From Natronobeatus ordinarius (lineage in GTDB: Archaea > Halobacteriota > Halobacteria > Halobacteriales > Natrialbaceae), in assembly GCF_024362485.1 (NCBI RefSeq), contig NZ_CP101456.1, forward strand, positions 372,001 through 436,000: a stretch of DNA of 64,000 nt. Direction: 5' to 3'. Positions 1-8,058 of this stretch are shown here, in pieces. The position numbers and the translations under genes were made by a program. The notes beneath the pieces were generated by a model. The model searched no databases and was not told the origin of the DNA. It saw nothing but the letters and a program-made list of their open reading frames with translations. Position 1 is the stretch's first letter, and each line of letters begins with the position of its first letter.

Positions 1-144
1 AGTTACACCGTCCACGAGGTCAACCACACCGTCGAGTTCAAGGCGCTCAACGACGCCGTCGACGACGATGTCGCCGGCGCCGTCGTCGACTGGCTCGAGG
101 AGAAAGCAGACGACGACCACGAGGCAGTCGAGGTGACCGCCTGA
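1..144 (+). CDS. argX: ArgX/LysX-family ATP-grasp ligase, C-terminal end only
   Basis: Frame 1 is open from the window edge to a TGA at 142-144, giving 47 residues. They include EVNHTVEFK, typical of the C-terminus of LysX/ArgX ligases, which attach glutamate (or alpha-aminoadipate) to the carrier protein ArgW/LysW, followed by an acidic tail. The stop overlaps the argC start by one base (TGATG), so the two are translationally coupled. The gene directly precedes argCBDEF, which fits the first committed step of carrier-protein arginine synthesis. The N-terminus and carrier gene lie outside the window. Confidence 0.85.
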   Translation, partial: SYTVHEVNHTVEFKALNDAVDDDVAGAVVDWLEEKADDDHEAVEVTA

Positions 145-1220
145 TGGCCGTCGGAACGGACCAGGATGCCGACGGCACGACCGACGCCGTCACCGCGTCG
201 GTCGTCGGCGGCAGCGGTTTCACCGGCGGCGAGCTGCTGCGGTTGCTCGACGGGCACCCGAACGTCGAGATCGTACAGGCGACGAGTCGCAGCTACGCCG
301 GCAAGAGCGTCGGCTCGAAACATCCGCCGCTTCGCGGCCGAGACCTGCGCTTTAGCGATCCGGAAGACCTAGAGAGCGTCGACGTCCTCTTTACGGCGAC
401 GCCCCACGGCGTTTCGATGGGCCAAATTGAGGAGTTCCTCGAGATCGCCGACACCGTCGTCGACCTCTCGGCTGACTTCCGGCTCAACACGGAAGCACAG
501 TACGAGGAGTGGTACGAGGGCCACGACGCGCCCGAATACCTCGAAAGGGCCGAGTACGCCCTCCCCGAGATCAACCGGGAGAACCTCCCCGGTGCCGAGA
601 TCATCGCTGGCGGCGGCTGTAACGCCACCGCGACGATCCTCGGCCTCTATCCGCTCGTCGAAGCTGGCATCGTCGACGGCGACCAGCAGATCGTCGTCGA
701 CGTGAAAGTCGGTTCCTCGGAAGGCGGCGCAGGCGGCGGCGAAGCCTCGAGTCACCCGGAACGTTCGGGCGTCGTCCGCCCCTACGCGCCGACGGGCCAC
801 CGCCACGAAGCCGAGATCGAGCAGTGGCTCGACACCTCGGTGGCGTTCACCTGCCACGCCGTGGACATGGTCCGTGGCGCGAGCGCGACGAGCCACGTCT
901 TCCCCTCGGGACCGGTCTCGAAGGGCGACCTCTGGAAAGCCTACCGTGGCGCCTACGAGGACGAACCGTTCGTCCGCATGGCCGCCGGTGGCTCTGGCGT
1001 CTACCGCTACCCCGAGCCGAAAGCGGTCGCGGGCACGAACTACGCCGAGGTCGGCTTCGAACTCGATCCCAGCAACAAGCGCGTCGTGGTCTTCTCGGCC
1101 ATCGACAACATGATGAAGGGATCGGCCGGGCAGGCCGTCCACGCGGCCAATATCGCACTCGGCTTAGCGGAGACGGCCGGCCTCGACTTTGCGGGACTGC
1201 ACCCCGTGGGAGCGCCATGA
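144..1220 (+). CDS. argC: N-acetyl-gamma-glutamyl-phosphate reductase type (ArgC/LysY)
   Basis: 358 residues. It reduces the carrier-bound gamma-glutamyl phosphate to the semialdehyde using NADPH. A dinucleotide-binding loop GGSGFTGGELL lies near residues 22-32. The catalytic cysteine is Cys159 in GGGCNATATI, and KVGSSEGGAGGGEASSHP is the conserved central loop. The ATG at 144 overlaps the upstream stop, and the stop overlaps the next start (ATGA). Because argF follows in the same run, arginine rather than lysine is the likely product; haloarchaea generally make lysine by the diaminopimelate route. Confidence 0.95.
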   Translation: MAVGTDQDADGTTDAVTASVVGGSGFTGGELLRLLDGHPNVEIVQATSRSYAGKSVGSKHPPLRGRDLRFSDPEDLESVDVLFTATPHGVSMGQIEEFLEIADTVVDLSADFRLNTEAQYEEWYEGHDAPEYLERAEYALPEINRENLPGAEIIAGGGCNATATILGLYPLVEAGIVDGDQQIVVDVKVGSSEGGAGGGEASSHPERSGVVRPYAPTGHRHEAEIEQWLDTSVAFTCHAVDMVRGASATSHVFPSGPVSKGDLWKAYRGAYEDEPFVRMAAGGSGVYRYPEPKAVAGTNYAEVGFELDPSNKRVVVFSAIDNMMKGSAGQAVHAANIALGLAETAGLDFAGLHPVGAP

Positions 1221-2077
1221 CGACGGTAGTCAAAATCGGTGGCGCACGCGCGGTCGACCCCGCGGGCGCACTGGCCGACGTGGCGAAGTTAGTCGAGGAG
1301 GGCGAGGAGGTCGTCCTTACCCACGGCGGCTCGACCGCCGTCGACGAGACGCTCGAGGAACTCGGCGAAGAGCCAACCTACGTCGAGACACCCGGCGGCG
1401 TCGTCGGCCGCTTTACCGACGAGCGCACCATCGACGTCTTCAAGATGGTGATGCCGGGCAAGCTCAACACCGACCTCGTCGAGGCGCTCCAGAACGAGGG
1501 CGTGAACGCCGTCGGCCTCACCGGCACGGACGGCAAACTGCTCGAGGGGAAACGCAAGTCGGCCGTGCGCGTACTCGAGGACGGCAAGAAGAAAATAAAG
1601 CGTGGTGACCACTCGGGCACGATCGAGTCGGTCAACGCCGACCTGCTCGAGATGCTGCTTTCGGGCGGCTACACGCCCGTCGTCTCCGTCCCGGTGCTCG
1701 GGAAGGAGAAGTCGGGTGGCTACACGGCCGTCAACGCCGACGCCGACCGCGCAGCCGCCGCCGTGGCGGGTGCGCTCGGGGCCGACCTCGTACTCCTCAC
1801 CGACGTTTCGGGCGTCTACGAGGACCCAGAGGACGAGTCGACGAAGATCGATTCGGCGTCGACCCCCGAGGCGTTCGAGACCGTCAAATCCGCCGCGGAA
1901 GGCTTCATGACCAAGAAAGTCATGGCCGCAGAGGAAGCCCTCGAAGGCGGCGCCGCCTCGGTCGTCGTCGCCGACGCCAACGCGGAGGAACCGATCTCGA
2001 GTGCGCTGGCGGGCGAGGGGACGACCCTCGAGCCCGGCGCGCTCGACGCCGAATCGGAGACGGAGGCCGCACAATGA
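1217..2077 (+). CDS. argB: Acetylglutamate/acetylaminoadipate kinase type (ArgB/LysZ)
   Basis: 286 residues from the ATG at 1217, which overlaps the argC stop by 4 bases. The protein begins with the amino-acid-kinase N-terminus (VVKIGGARAVDP), has the glycine loop LTHGGSTAVDE, and ends with the kinase C-terminal signature around DADRAAAAVAGALGAD and LLTDVSGVY. It phosphorylates the carrier-bound glutamate. An in-frame upstream extension exists but reads through argC in another frame and does not resemble the family. Confidence 0.94.
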   Translation: MTTVVKIGGARAVDPAGALADVAKLVEEGEEVVLTHGGSTAVDETLEELGEEPTYVETPGGVVGRFTDERTIDVFKMVMPGKLNTDLVEALQNEGVNAVGLTGTDGKLLEGKRKSAVRVLEDGKKKIKRGDHSGTIESVNADLLEMLLSGGYTPVVSVPVLGKEKSGGYTAVNADADRAAAAVAGALGADLVLLTDVSGVYEDPEDESTKIDSASTPEAFETVKSAAEGFMTKKVMAAEEALEGGAASVVVADANAEEPISSALAGEGTTLEPGALDAESETEAAQ

Positions 2078-3225
2078 GCGACCACGATTTCATCTCCGGC
2101 AGCAAGCCGATTCCGCTCGAGCGCGGTGAGGGACCGTCCCTCTACAGCACCGACGGGACGGAGTATCTCGACGCGGGCGCGAGCTACGCGTGTACGCCGC
2201 TTGGCCACAGCCACCCGGCTGTCGTCGAGGCGGTCCAGGAGCAGGTCGGCCAGCTGACGTTCGTCGACTCCTCGTTCCCGGTCCAGTCCCGCGAGGACGC
2301 CTACGCCGCACTCGTCGCGTCGACGCCCGACGGCCTCGACTCGGCGTGGTTCTGTAACTCCGGAACCGAGGCCAACGAGGCCGCACTGAAGTTCGCCCGC
2401 TCTTCGACCGGGAACTCGAAGATCGTCGCCGCGACCCGATCGTTCCACGGTCGGACGATGGGCTCGCTCGCGGCGACCTGGAAGGACAAGTACAAGAAAC
2501 CGTTCGAGCCCTTAGCCGGCGACGTGGAGTTCGTCCCCTACGGCGATAGCGAGGAACTCGCAGCGGCCGTCGACGAGGAGACCGCGGCGGTCATCCTCGA
2601 GCCGATCCAGGGCGAAGGCGGCATCAACGTCCCGCCGGCGGGCTACCTCGAGACCGCCCGCGAGCTCACCGAGGAAGCCGGCGCAGCACTCGTCTTCGAC
2701 GAGGTCCAGACCGGCATGGGACGGACGGGTTCGATGTGGGCCTGTCAGAACGTCGGTGTCACGCCGGACATCCTCACGACGGCGAAAGGCCTCGGCAACG
2801 GCCTGCCCGTCGGCGGCGTCGTCGTTCGCGACTGGATCGCCGACGGCGCGGCCTCGCACAACGCCACCTTCAGCGGCGGCCCCGTCGTCACCGCGGCGGT
2901 CCACGCGACGATTTCGACGCTGGTCGAAGAGGAGTGGCCCGCCCACGCCGCGTCGATGGGCGACTACCTCAGGACCGAACTCGAGGCGAGACTCGGTGAC
3001 GAGGTCCGCGAGGTCCGCGGCGAGGGCCTGCTCATCGGCATCGAGTTGAAACGGGGGGCGAACCGTGCCGCCCGCGACCTGGCGATCGAACACCAGGTGC
3101 TGGCGCTGCCGGCGGGTCGCACCGTCCTGCGCCTGCTGCCGCCGCTGGTGATCGACCAGGAGGAGGCAGACCAGCTCGTCGACGCGCTGGGCGCGGTCAT
3201 CGCACCCGAGAACACCGACTCATGA
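2074..3225 (+). CDS. argD: Acetylornithine/LysW-aminotransferase (ArgD/LysJ)
   Basis: 383 residues, class-III PLP aminotransferase. FCNSGTEANEAALKFAR binds the cofactor phosphate, FDEVQTGMGRTG carries the conserved Asp, and Lys238 in TTAKGLGNGLPVGG is the expected PLP Schiff-base lysine. It converts the carrier-bound semialdehyde to carrier-bound ornithine. The start overlaps argB and the stop overlaps argE, each by 4 bases. Length is normal for the family. Confidence 0.95.
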   Translation: MSDHDFISGSKPIPLERGEGPSLYSTDGTEYLDAGASYACTPLGHSHPAVVEAVQEQVGQLTFVDSSFPVQSREDAYAALVASTPDGLDSAWFCNSGTEANEAALKFARSSTGNSKIVAATRSFHGRTMGSLAATWKDKYKKPFEPLAGDVEFVPYGDSEELAAAVDEETAAVILEPIQGEGGINVPPAGYLETARELTEEAGAALVFDEVQTGMGRTGSMWACQNVGVTPDILTTAKGLGNGLPVGGVVVRDWIADGAASHNATFSGGPVVTAAVHATISTLVEEEWPAHAASMGDYLRTELEARLGDEVREVRGEGLLIGIELKRGANRAARDLAIEHQVLALPAGRTVLRLLPPLVIDQEEADQLVDALGAVIAPENTDS

Positions 3226-4292
3226 GCACGAGCACGAGCGAGCCGACGGCGGTCTCACTCGAGGAGGCCCGCGAGTTGCTCGTCGATCTCGTCTCGACCC
3301 CCTCGCCCTCGGGTGAGGAACGCGACGCAGCGAAGCGACTCGTCGAGTTTTTCGAGACGCACGACCGCGAGGTCTGGATCGACGCGGTCGGCAACGTTCG
3401 CGCGCCGGCGAACGACGCCGTCCTGCTCACCTCGCACGTCGACACCGTCCCGGGAGAGATCCCCGTCGAGGTCGAGGAGGCCGGCGACGACGAGATCCTC
3501 TGGGGCCGTGGCAGCGTCGACGCGACGGGGCCGCTCGCCGCGATGGCCGCGGCGGCCGTCCGCACGGGCGTCTCGTTCGTCGGCGTCGTCGGCGAGGAGG
3601 AGAACTCCCGCGGCGCGCGCTACCTGGTCGGCGACCGCGAGGCCCCCGACGCCGTCGTCAACGGCGAACCGTCGGGCGCCGACGGGATCACCCTCGGCTA
3701 CCGGGGGATCCTCTCCGGTACGTACGTCGCGACCAGCGAGTCGGGCCACACCTCCCGGCCGGATCCGAACGCGATCCAGCACGCGATCCGCTGGTGGACC
3801 GCCGTCGAGGCGACCTTCGAGGGAGCGGAGTACGAACCCGTCTTCGAGCAGGTGACGGCCAAGCCCGTCGACGTCGACGGCGGCACGAGCGAGGACGGCC
3901 TCTCCGTCGAGGCGACGATGGACGTCCAGCTCCGGGTCCCGCCGTCGCTCGACGTCGACTCGGTTCGGGAGGCCGCCGAGGCCGAACTCGAGGTCGGGAC
4001 CGTCACCTGGAAGGACGCGGTGCCGCCGGTGATGACGAGCCCGCGGACGGACGTCGCCCGGGCGTTCCGCGTCGCTATTCGCGCGGAGGGGATGGAGCCA
4101 CGACTGCTCCGAAAGACCGGCACCAGCGACATGAACGTCTACGCGGGTGCGTGGGACTGCCCGATGGCGACCTACGGACCCGGCGATTCGGACCTCGATC
4201 ACGCCCCCGACGAGCGCCTCTCGCTCGCCGAGTTCGACCGCTCGGTCGCGGTCTTAGAATGCGTCGCAGCGCGACTCCGCGACGACGCCTGA
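3222..4292 (+). CDS. argE: Carrier-protein-ornithine hydrolase (ArgE/LysK family, M20)
   Basis: 356 residues, M20-type metallopeptidase. It releases ornithine from ArgW. The metal-binding motif SHVDTVPGE holds His72 and Asp74, and GEEENSRGARY contains the catalytic Glu pair. The C-terminal TGTSDMNVYA motif is typical of the LysK branch. The start overlaps argD, and only 20 bases separate the stop from argF. Confidence 0.93.
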   Translation: MSTSTSEPTAVSLEEARELLVDLVSTPSPSGEERDAAKRLVEFFETHDREVWIDAVGNVRAPANDAVLLTSHVDTVPGEIPVEVEEAGDDEILWGRGSVDATGPLAAMAAAAVRTGVSFVGVVGEEENSRGARYLVGDREAPDAVVNGEPSGADGITLGYRGILSGTYVATSESGHTSRPDPNAIQHAIRWWTAVEATFEGAEYEPVFEQVTAKPVDVDGGTSEDGLSVEATMDVQLRVPPSLDVDSVREAAEAELEVGTVTWKDAVPPVMTSPRTDVARAFRVAIRAEGMEPRLLRKTGTSDMNVYAGAWDCPMATYGPGDSDLDHAPDERLSLAEFDRSVAVLECVAARLRDDA

Positions 4293-4312
4293 GCCAGGAA
4301 CCTACGGTTTAC

Positions 4313-5317
4313 ATGACGACGAACACACCAACCGACGACCGTCACGCACAGCCCAGACACTTCCTCGACGTCGACGACCTCTCCCGAGAGGAGCTGTTCG
4401 CCGTCCTCGACCGGGCGGCCGAGTACAAACGCGCCCTCGAGGCCGGCGACGAGCACGCCCACCTCCCCGATAAGACGCTGGGAATGCTCTTCCAGAAGGC
4501 GAGCACGCGAACGCGTGTCTCCTTCGAGACGGGGATGACCCAGCTCGGCGGCCACGCCATCTTCCTCGGCGCCGACGACATCCAGCTCGGCCGGGGCGAG
4601 CCGCTGAAGGACACCTCACGGGCACTCTCGCGGTACGTCGACGTGCTGATGGCCCGGGTGTTCAAACACGAGAACGTCGAGGTGCTCGCCGAGTACGCCG
4701 ATGTCCCTGTCGTCAACGGGCTCACCGACGACGCCCACCCCTGCCAGACGCTCGCGGACCTCCAGACGATCCGCGAGCAGTTCGGCGGGTTCGACGGTGT
4801 CTCCGGGAGCGACGCGACCGGAGGCTCGTCGGACGGCGGGTTCGACGGTGTCTCGGCGACCTGGATCGGCGACGGCAACAACGTCGCCCAGTCGTTCGTC
4901 CTTGGCTGTGCGATGGCGGGGGTCGACCTCACCGTCGCCACGCCCGAAGAACACGCCGTCGACGAGGCGACCCTCGAGCGGGCGGCCGAACTCGGTGCCG
5001 CACCGACGACGACGACCGATCCCGTCGAGGCGGTCGAGGGAGCAGACGTCGTCTACACCGACGTCTGGGTCAGCATGGGCCAGGAGGACGAACGCGAGAT
5101 CCGTCTGCGGCGGTTCGACGGCTTCCAGCTCAACGAGGAACTGCTCGCACACGCCCCCGGGGCGTCCGTTATGCACTGTCTGCCCGCCCACCGTGGCGAG
5201 GAGATCACCGACGCCGTCCTCGAGGGCGAGCGCTCGATCGTCTTCGATCAGGCGGAGAACCGACTCCACGCCCAGAAGGCGCTGCTCGTGGAACTGTTCG
5301 AGTCGTTCGACGCCTGA
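4313..5317 (+). CDS. argF: Ornithine carbamoyltransferase
   Basis: 334 residues from the ATG at 4313; longer in-frame extensions upstream only read the argE region in another frame. It makes citrulline from ornithine and carbamoyl phosphate. Visible motifs are STRTR (Ser64-Arg68, carbamoyl phosphate binding), HPCQ (142-145) and HCLP (288-291). Between HPCQ and the second domain is an in-frame 17-residue insertion created by a 51-base partial duplication (GGFDGVS occurs twice). The insert is Gly/Ser/Asp-rich and sits where many homologues have a short loop, so the enzyme is probably still active. Confidence 0.95.
   Translation: MTTNTPTDDRHAQPRHFLDVDDLSREELFAVLDRAAEYKRALEAGDEHAHLPDKTLGMLFQKASTRTRVSFETGMTQLGGHAIFLGADDIQLGRGEPLKDTSRALSRYVDVLMARVFKHENVEVLAEYADVPVVNGLTDDAHPCQTLADLQTIREQFGGFDGVSGSDATGGSSDGGFDGVSATWIGDGNNVAQSFVLGCAMAGVDLTVATPEEHAVDEATLERAAELGAAPTTTTDPVEAVEGADVVYTDVWVSMGQEDEREIRLRRFDGFQLNEELLAHAPGASVMHCLPAHRGEEITDAVLEGERSIVFDQAENRLHAQKALLVELFESFDA
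4783..4854 (+). repeat. Direct repeat inside argF
   Basis: An identical 21-base word occurs at 4783-4803 and 4834-4854 with a 51-base period, a multiple of three, so it adds 17 codons without breaking the frame. It looks like a slippage or tandem duplication. Confidence 0.85.
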
Positions 5318-5393
5318 ACCGGTCACCGTGGTCGGCCGCCGTGTCGACTCGCGGTCGATCGGCGCCGTGACGGCCGACGAACGAGCCCGATCA

Positions 5394-5399
5394 CTTTAG
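5394..5399 (+). promoter_or_regulatory. TATA-like box of rio1
   Basis: CTTTAG lies 27-32 bases before the rio1 ATG at 5426, the spacing expected for a leaderless haloarchaeal promoter. No Shine-Dalgarno sequence precedes the start. Confidence 0.5.
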
Positions 5400-5425
5400 C
5401 CGCCCGGCGTAGTACTAGCGCGTAG

Positions 5426-6289
5426 ATGGCAGACGAGTTCGGGCTGGTAGACCTGGAGGAAGCCGACACCCCCGGCGACGAGTGGGAGGAGATCGACGTC
5501 GCCGACACGGAGGCAGATCGCATCGCCCGCAAGCGCGACCGGGAGTTCGAGGACTTCCAGAAGCGCATCAAGGACGCCGACCAGTTCAAGGTCGAGCAGT
5601 CGGTGTTCGACGACGCGACGTTCGCCGCCCTCTACAAGCTCGTTCAGGACGGCTACGTCGAGGCCTTTGGCGGGCCGATCTCGACGGGCAAGGAGGCCAA
5701 CGTCTACCACGCGCTCGGGGACGAGCGCGACGTGGCGGTCAAAGTCTACCGGATCAACGCCTCGAACTTCCGGCAGATGCGCGATTATCTGGAGGGTGAC
5801 CCCCGCTTCGAGGGCCTGGGTGGGAAGAAAAAGGACGTCGTCCTCGCGTGGGTCAAAAAGGAGCTGGCGAACCTCGAGCGGGCGCGGAAGGCGGGCATCC
5901 GCGTCCCCGAACCGATCGCCGCCGAGCGCAACGTCCTCGTGATGGAGTACATCGGCAACGAGGACGGCCGCGCGAAGCGACTGGGGGAGGTTCACATCGA
6001 GAACCCCCAGACGGCTTACGAGGTGATGCGCGAGTACATGCGCCGGCTCTACTCGGCGGGACTCATCCACGGCGACCTGAGCGAGTACAACGTCGTCTTC
6101 CACGAGGGCCAGCTGGTGGTGATCGACCTCGGCCAGGCCGTCACTGTCCATCACCCAAACAGCCGGGAGTTCCTCGAGCGCGACTGCAAAAACGTCGCGA
6201 ACTTCTTCGCCCGCCAGGGACTCGAGGTCACCGGCGACGACGTCCTCGAGTTCGTGACCGACGCCGATCCCGACCCGTCACGAGAGTAG
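5426..6289 (+). CDS. rio1: Rio1-type serine/threonine protein kinase
   Basis: 287 residues. RIO kinases act in small-subunit ribosome maturation. GGPISTGKEANVYHA (near residue 78) is the RIO ATP-binding loop, AVKVYRI carries the ATP-contacting Lys, LIHGDLSEYNV is the catalytic loop with its Asp, and VVIDLGQAV is the metal-binding loop. The N-terminal 45 residues are acidic and variable. A KH-domain protein of the Krr1/Pno1 type, which also works in ribosome assembly, lies 4 kb downstream. Confidence 0.95.
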   Translation: MADEFGLVDLEEADTPGDEWEEIDVADTEADRIARKRDREFEDFQKRIKDADQFKVEQSVFDDATFAALYKLVQDGYVEAFGGPISTGKEANVYHALGDERDVAVKVYRINASNFRQMRDYLEGDPRFEGLGGKKKDVVLAWVKKELANLERARKAGIRVPEPIAAERNVLVMEYIGNEDGRAKRLGEVHIENPQTAYEVMREYMRRLYSAGLIHGDLSEYNVVFHEGQLVVIDLGQAVTVHHPNSREFLERDCKNVANFFARQGLEVTGDDVLEFVTDADPDPSRE

Positions 6290-6331
6290 GTTCCCTCAAA
6301 ACATATGTACCGGTTCGTGATACGGGAGGGC

Positions 6332-6535
6332 ATGACGCGTCACGTCCGGCGTCGATCGGTGCTCGCCGCCACGGTCCCGCTCCTCGTTTCCGCCTGTTTT
6401 CGTCGGGAGGACGGCACCCAGCCCGGAATGGGTGCGGACACGACGGACGTCGGGACGGCTGCCGACGATTCAGTGGCGACAGACGACGGCCGAATTGCCG
6501 ACCCAGCGCCAGCAGTCGAGGCGCCGGACGACTGA
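6332..6535 (+). CDS. Small putative Tat lipoprotein, function unknown
   Basis: 67 residues from the ATG at 6332. An in-frame ATG at 6305 would add nine residues, but 6332 places the twin-arginine stretch (RRRS) close to the N-terminus. A hydrophobic segment ends in the lipobox VSAC, after which the chain is short and acidic/Ala-rich with no known domain. It follows rio1 by about 40 bases on the same strand. The mature part is only ~45 residues, so it may be a small surface protein or a decayed remnant. Confidence 0.5.
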   Translation: MTRHVRRRSVLAATVPLLVSACFRREDGTQPGMGADTTDVGTAADDSVATDDGRIADPAPAVEAPDD

Positions 6536-6555
6536 CCGTCGCGGTCGCCGAAACG

Positions 6556-6560
6556 TTTTA
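6556..6560 (+). promoter_or_regulatory. TATA-like box before the Trp-rich leader ORF and trpS
   Basis: TTTTA within cgttttagc lies 27-31 bases upstream of the ATG at 6587. This suggests the transcript starts at the small leader ORF rather than at trpS, which begins 160 bases further on. Confidence 0.45.
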
Positions 6561-6586
6561 GCTCACGCCACCCGCATCGTCGGTCG

Positions 6587-6664
6587 ATGACGTCCGCTCT
6601 CGGCTGGCCCTGGTACGCCCCCTCGAGAGCGGACAGTGTCGCCGTCGGACGCGACGCGGCCTAA
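6587..6664 (+). CDS. Candidate 25-residue leader peptide with two Trp codons, upstream of trpS
   Basis: An ATG-to-TAA ORF of 26 codons whose early part reads GWPWYAP, with Trp codons at 6605-6607 and 6611-6613. A TATA-like box is correctly placed for a leaderless start. An 11-base perfect inverted repeat spans the first half (6592-6602 with 6624-6634), and its 21-base loop contains both Trp codons. The next gene is tryptophanyl-tRNA synthetase. This resembles a regulatory leader peptide, but no archaeal family is known to me and the role is inference. It could be chance. Confidence 0.4.
   Translation: MTSALGWPWYAPSRADSVAVGRDAA
6592..6634 (+). promoter_or_regulatory. Hairpin within the trpS leader
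   Basis: Arms gtccgctctcg (6592-6602) and cgagagcggac (6624-6634) are perfectly complementary over 11 bases. The loop, 6603-6623, carries the TGG-CCC-TGG-TAC codons of the leader ORF. Confidence 0.6.
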
Positions 6665-6748
6665 CCCGGCGCGGGCGGCGGCGACGCTCCCTTCGTTCTG
6701 TCGTGAATCACACGCTAACTGCCACACTCCAGCCACCGCACTACTCCG

Positions 6749-7975
6749 ATGACGGACACGCCAGCCGACACGAATGAATCGACTTCCGACCACCCGTCCA
6801 TCGATCGACCTGGGGCCGACGAGGCGTTCGTCGTCACTCCCTACGCCGTCTCCGGCGAGGTCGACTACGGGCGCCTCCTCGAGCGGTTCGGCGCCGATCC
6901 GCTCACCGACGAGCAGATCGCTCGGTTCCCGGACCATCCGCTGGTTCGCCGGCGGACCTTCTACGCCGGTCGGGACGTCGACCGCCACCTCGAGGCCGCC
7001 GAGGCAGGCGAGTCCCACGCGATCGTCACCGGTCGGGGGCCGTCGGGGCCGATGCATCTCGGACACGTCCCCCCGCTGTACCTCGCAAAGCGCTTCCAGG
7101 AGGCGACGGGGGCGACCGTCTACCTCCCGCTGTCCGACGACGAGAAGTACCTCGCGAAGGCTCAGTCGTTCGCGTCGATCGGCGAGCACACGCGGGAGAA
7201 CCTCCGCGACGTTCTCGCCGTCGGCTTCGACCCCGAGAAGACCCGGATCGTGGTCGACACCGCCGACGCCGACGTCGTCTACCCGATCGCCGTTCGCCTC
7301 TCGAAACACCTCACGCCCGCGACGGTCGAGGCCGTTTACGGCGAGACCGACACCGTGGGGCTGCAGTTTTACCCCGCGGTGCAGGCGACCCACCTCCTGC
7401 TCCCACAGTTCGTCGAGGGGCGCCAGCCGACGCTCGTCCCGATCGCCGTCGACCAGGATCCCCACGTCCGGGTCTGTCGCGACGTGGCGGGCAAGGAGGC
7501 GCTACCGGTCTCGAAACCGGGCGCGCTGCTCGGCCGGTTCCTCCCTGGGCTCGAGGGACCGGGCAAGATGAGCTCCTCGGGCGATGCTCCGTCGATCGAA
7601 CTCACTGACGACCCGGAGACGGTCGCCGAGACGATCCGCCGTCACGCCTACACGGGCGGCCAGGCGACCCTCGAGGAACACCGCGAGAAGGGCGGCGACC
7701 CGACGGTTGACGTCCCGTTCCAGTACCTGCGATACGTCTTCGAACCCGACGACGACCGCCTCGAGCGACTCGCCTCCGACTACCGATCCGGGGACCTGCT
7801 CAGCGGCGACCTCAAGGAGGTCGCGATCGACCGCATCACCGACTTCCTCGCCGACCACCAGCGCCGACGCGACGCGCTGGGCGACCTCGTCGACGAACTC
7901 GAGCCCTACCGCCTGACGGCGAGTGAGCGACGGCGGGCGCTCGAGTCGGCCGGGCTGCCGACGACCCTCCGCTAG
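6749..7975 (+). CDS. trpS: Tryptophanyl-tRNA synthetase
   Basis: 408 residues, class-I synthetase that charges tRNA-Trp. The HIGH-type motif is MHLGH (102-106) within GRGPSGPMHLGHV, and the second signature is KMSSS (273-277). The N-terminal 30 residues are acidic and variable. Haloarchaea often carry two TrpRS genes; which paralogue this is cannot be decided from the window. It is preceded by a 160-base region with a Trp-coding leader ORF and hairpin, which may regulate it. A tryptophanase gene lies elsewhere in the window. Confidence 0.92.
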   Translation: MTDTPADTNESTSDHPSIDRPGADEAFVVTPYAVSGEVDYGRLLERFGADPLTDEQIARFPDHPLVRRRTFYAGRDVDRHLEAAEAGESHAIVTGRGPSGPMHLGHVPPLYLAKRFQEATGATVYLPLSDDEKYLAKAQSFASIGEHTRENLRDVLAVGFDPEKTRIVVDTADADVVYPIAVRLSKHLTPATVEAVYGETDTVGLQFYPAVQATHLLLPQFVEGRQPTLVPIAVDQDPHVRVCRDVAGKEALPVSKPGALLGRFLPGLEGPGKMSSSGDAPSIELTDDPETVAETIRRHAYTGGQATLEEHREKGGDPTVDVPFQYLRYVFEPDDDRLERLASDYRSGDLLSGDLKEVAIDRITDFLADHQRRRDALGDLVDELEPYRLTASERRRALESAGLPTTLR

Positions 7976-8058
7976 CTGGTTCGTCGGTCCCCGGCTGCCG
8001 GAATCAGTACATCCTTCACGACCGACCGTCACGCTCACGTGAGCGCAGACTGTTCACG

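Noticed and set aside
6563-7465. 300-codon minus-strand ORF over trpS
   Set aside because: It is antisense to the well-supported TrpRS gene, its composition mirrors that gene, and it resembles no family.
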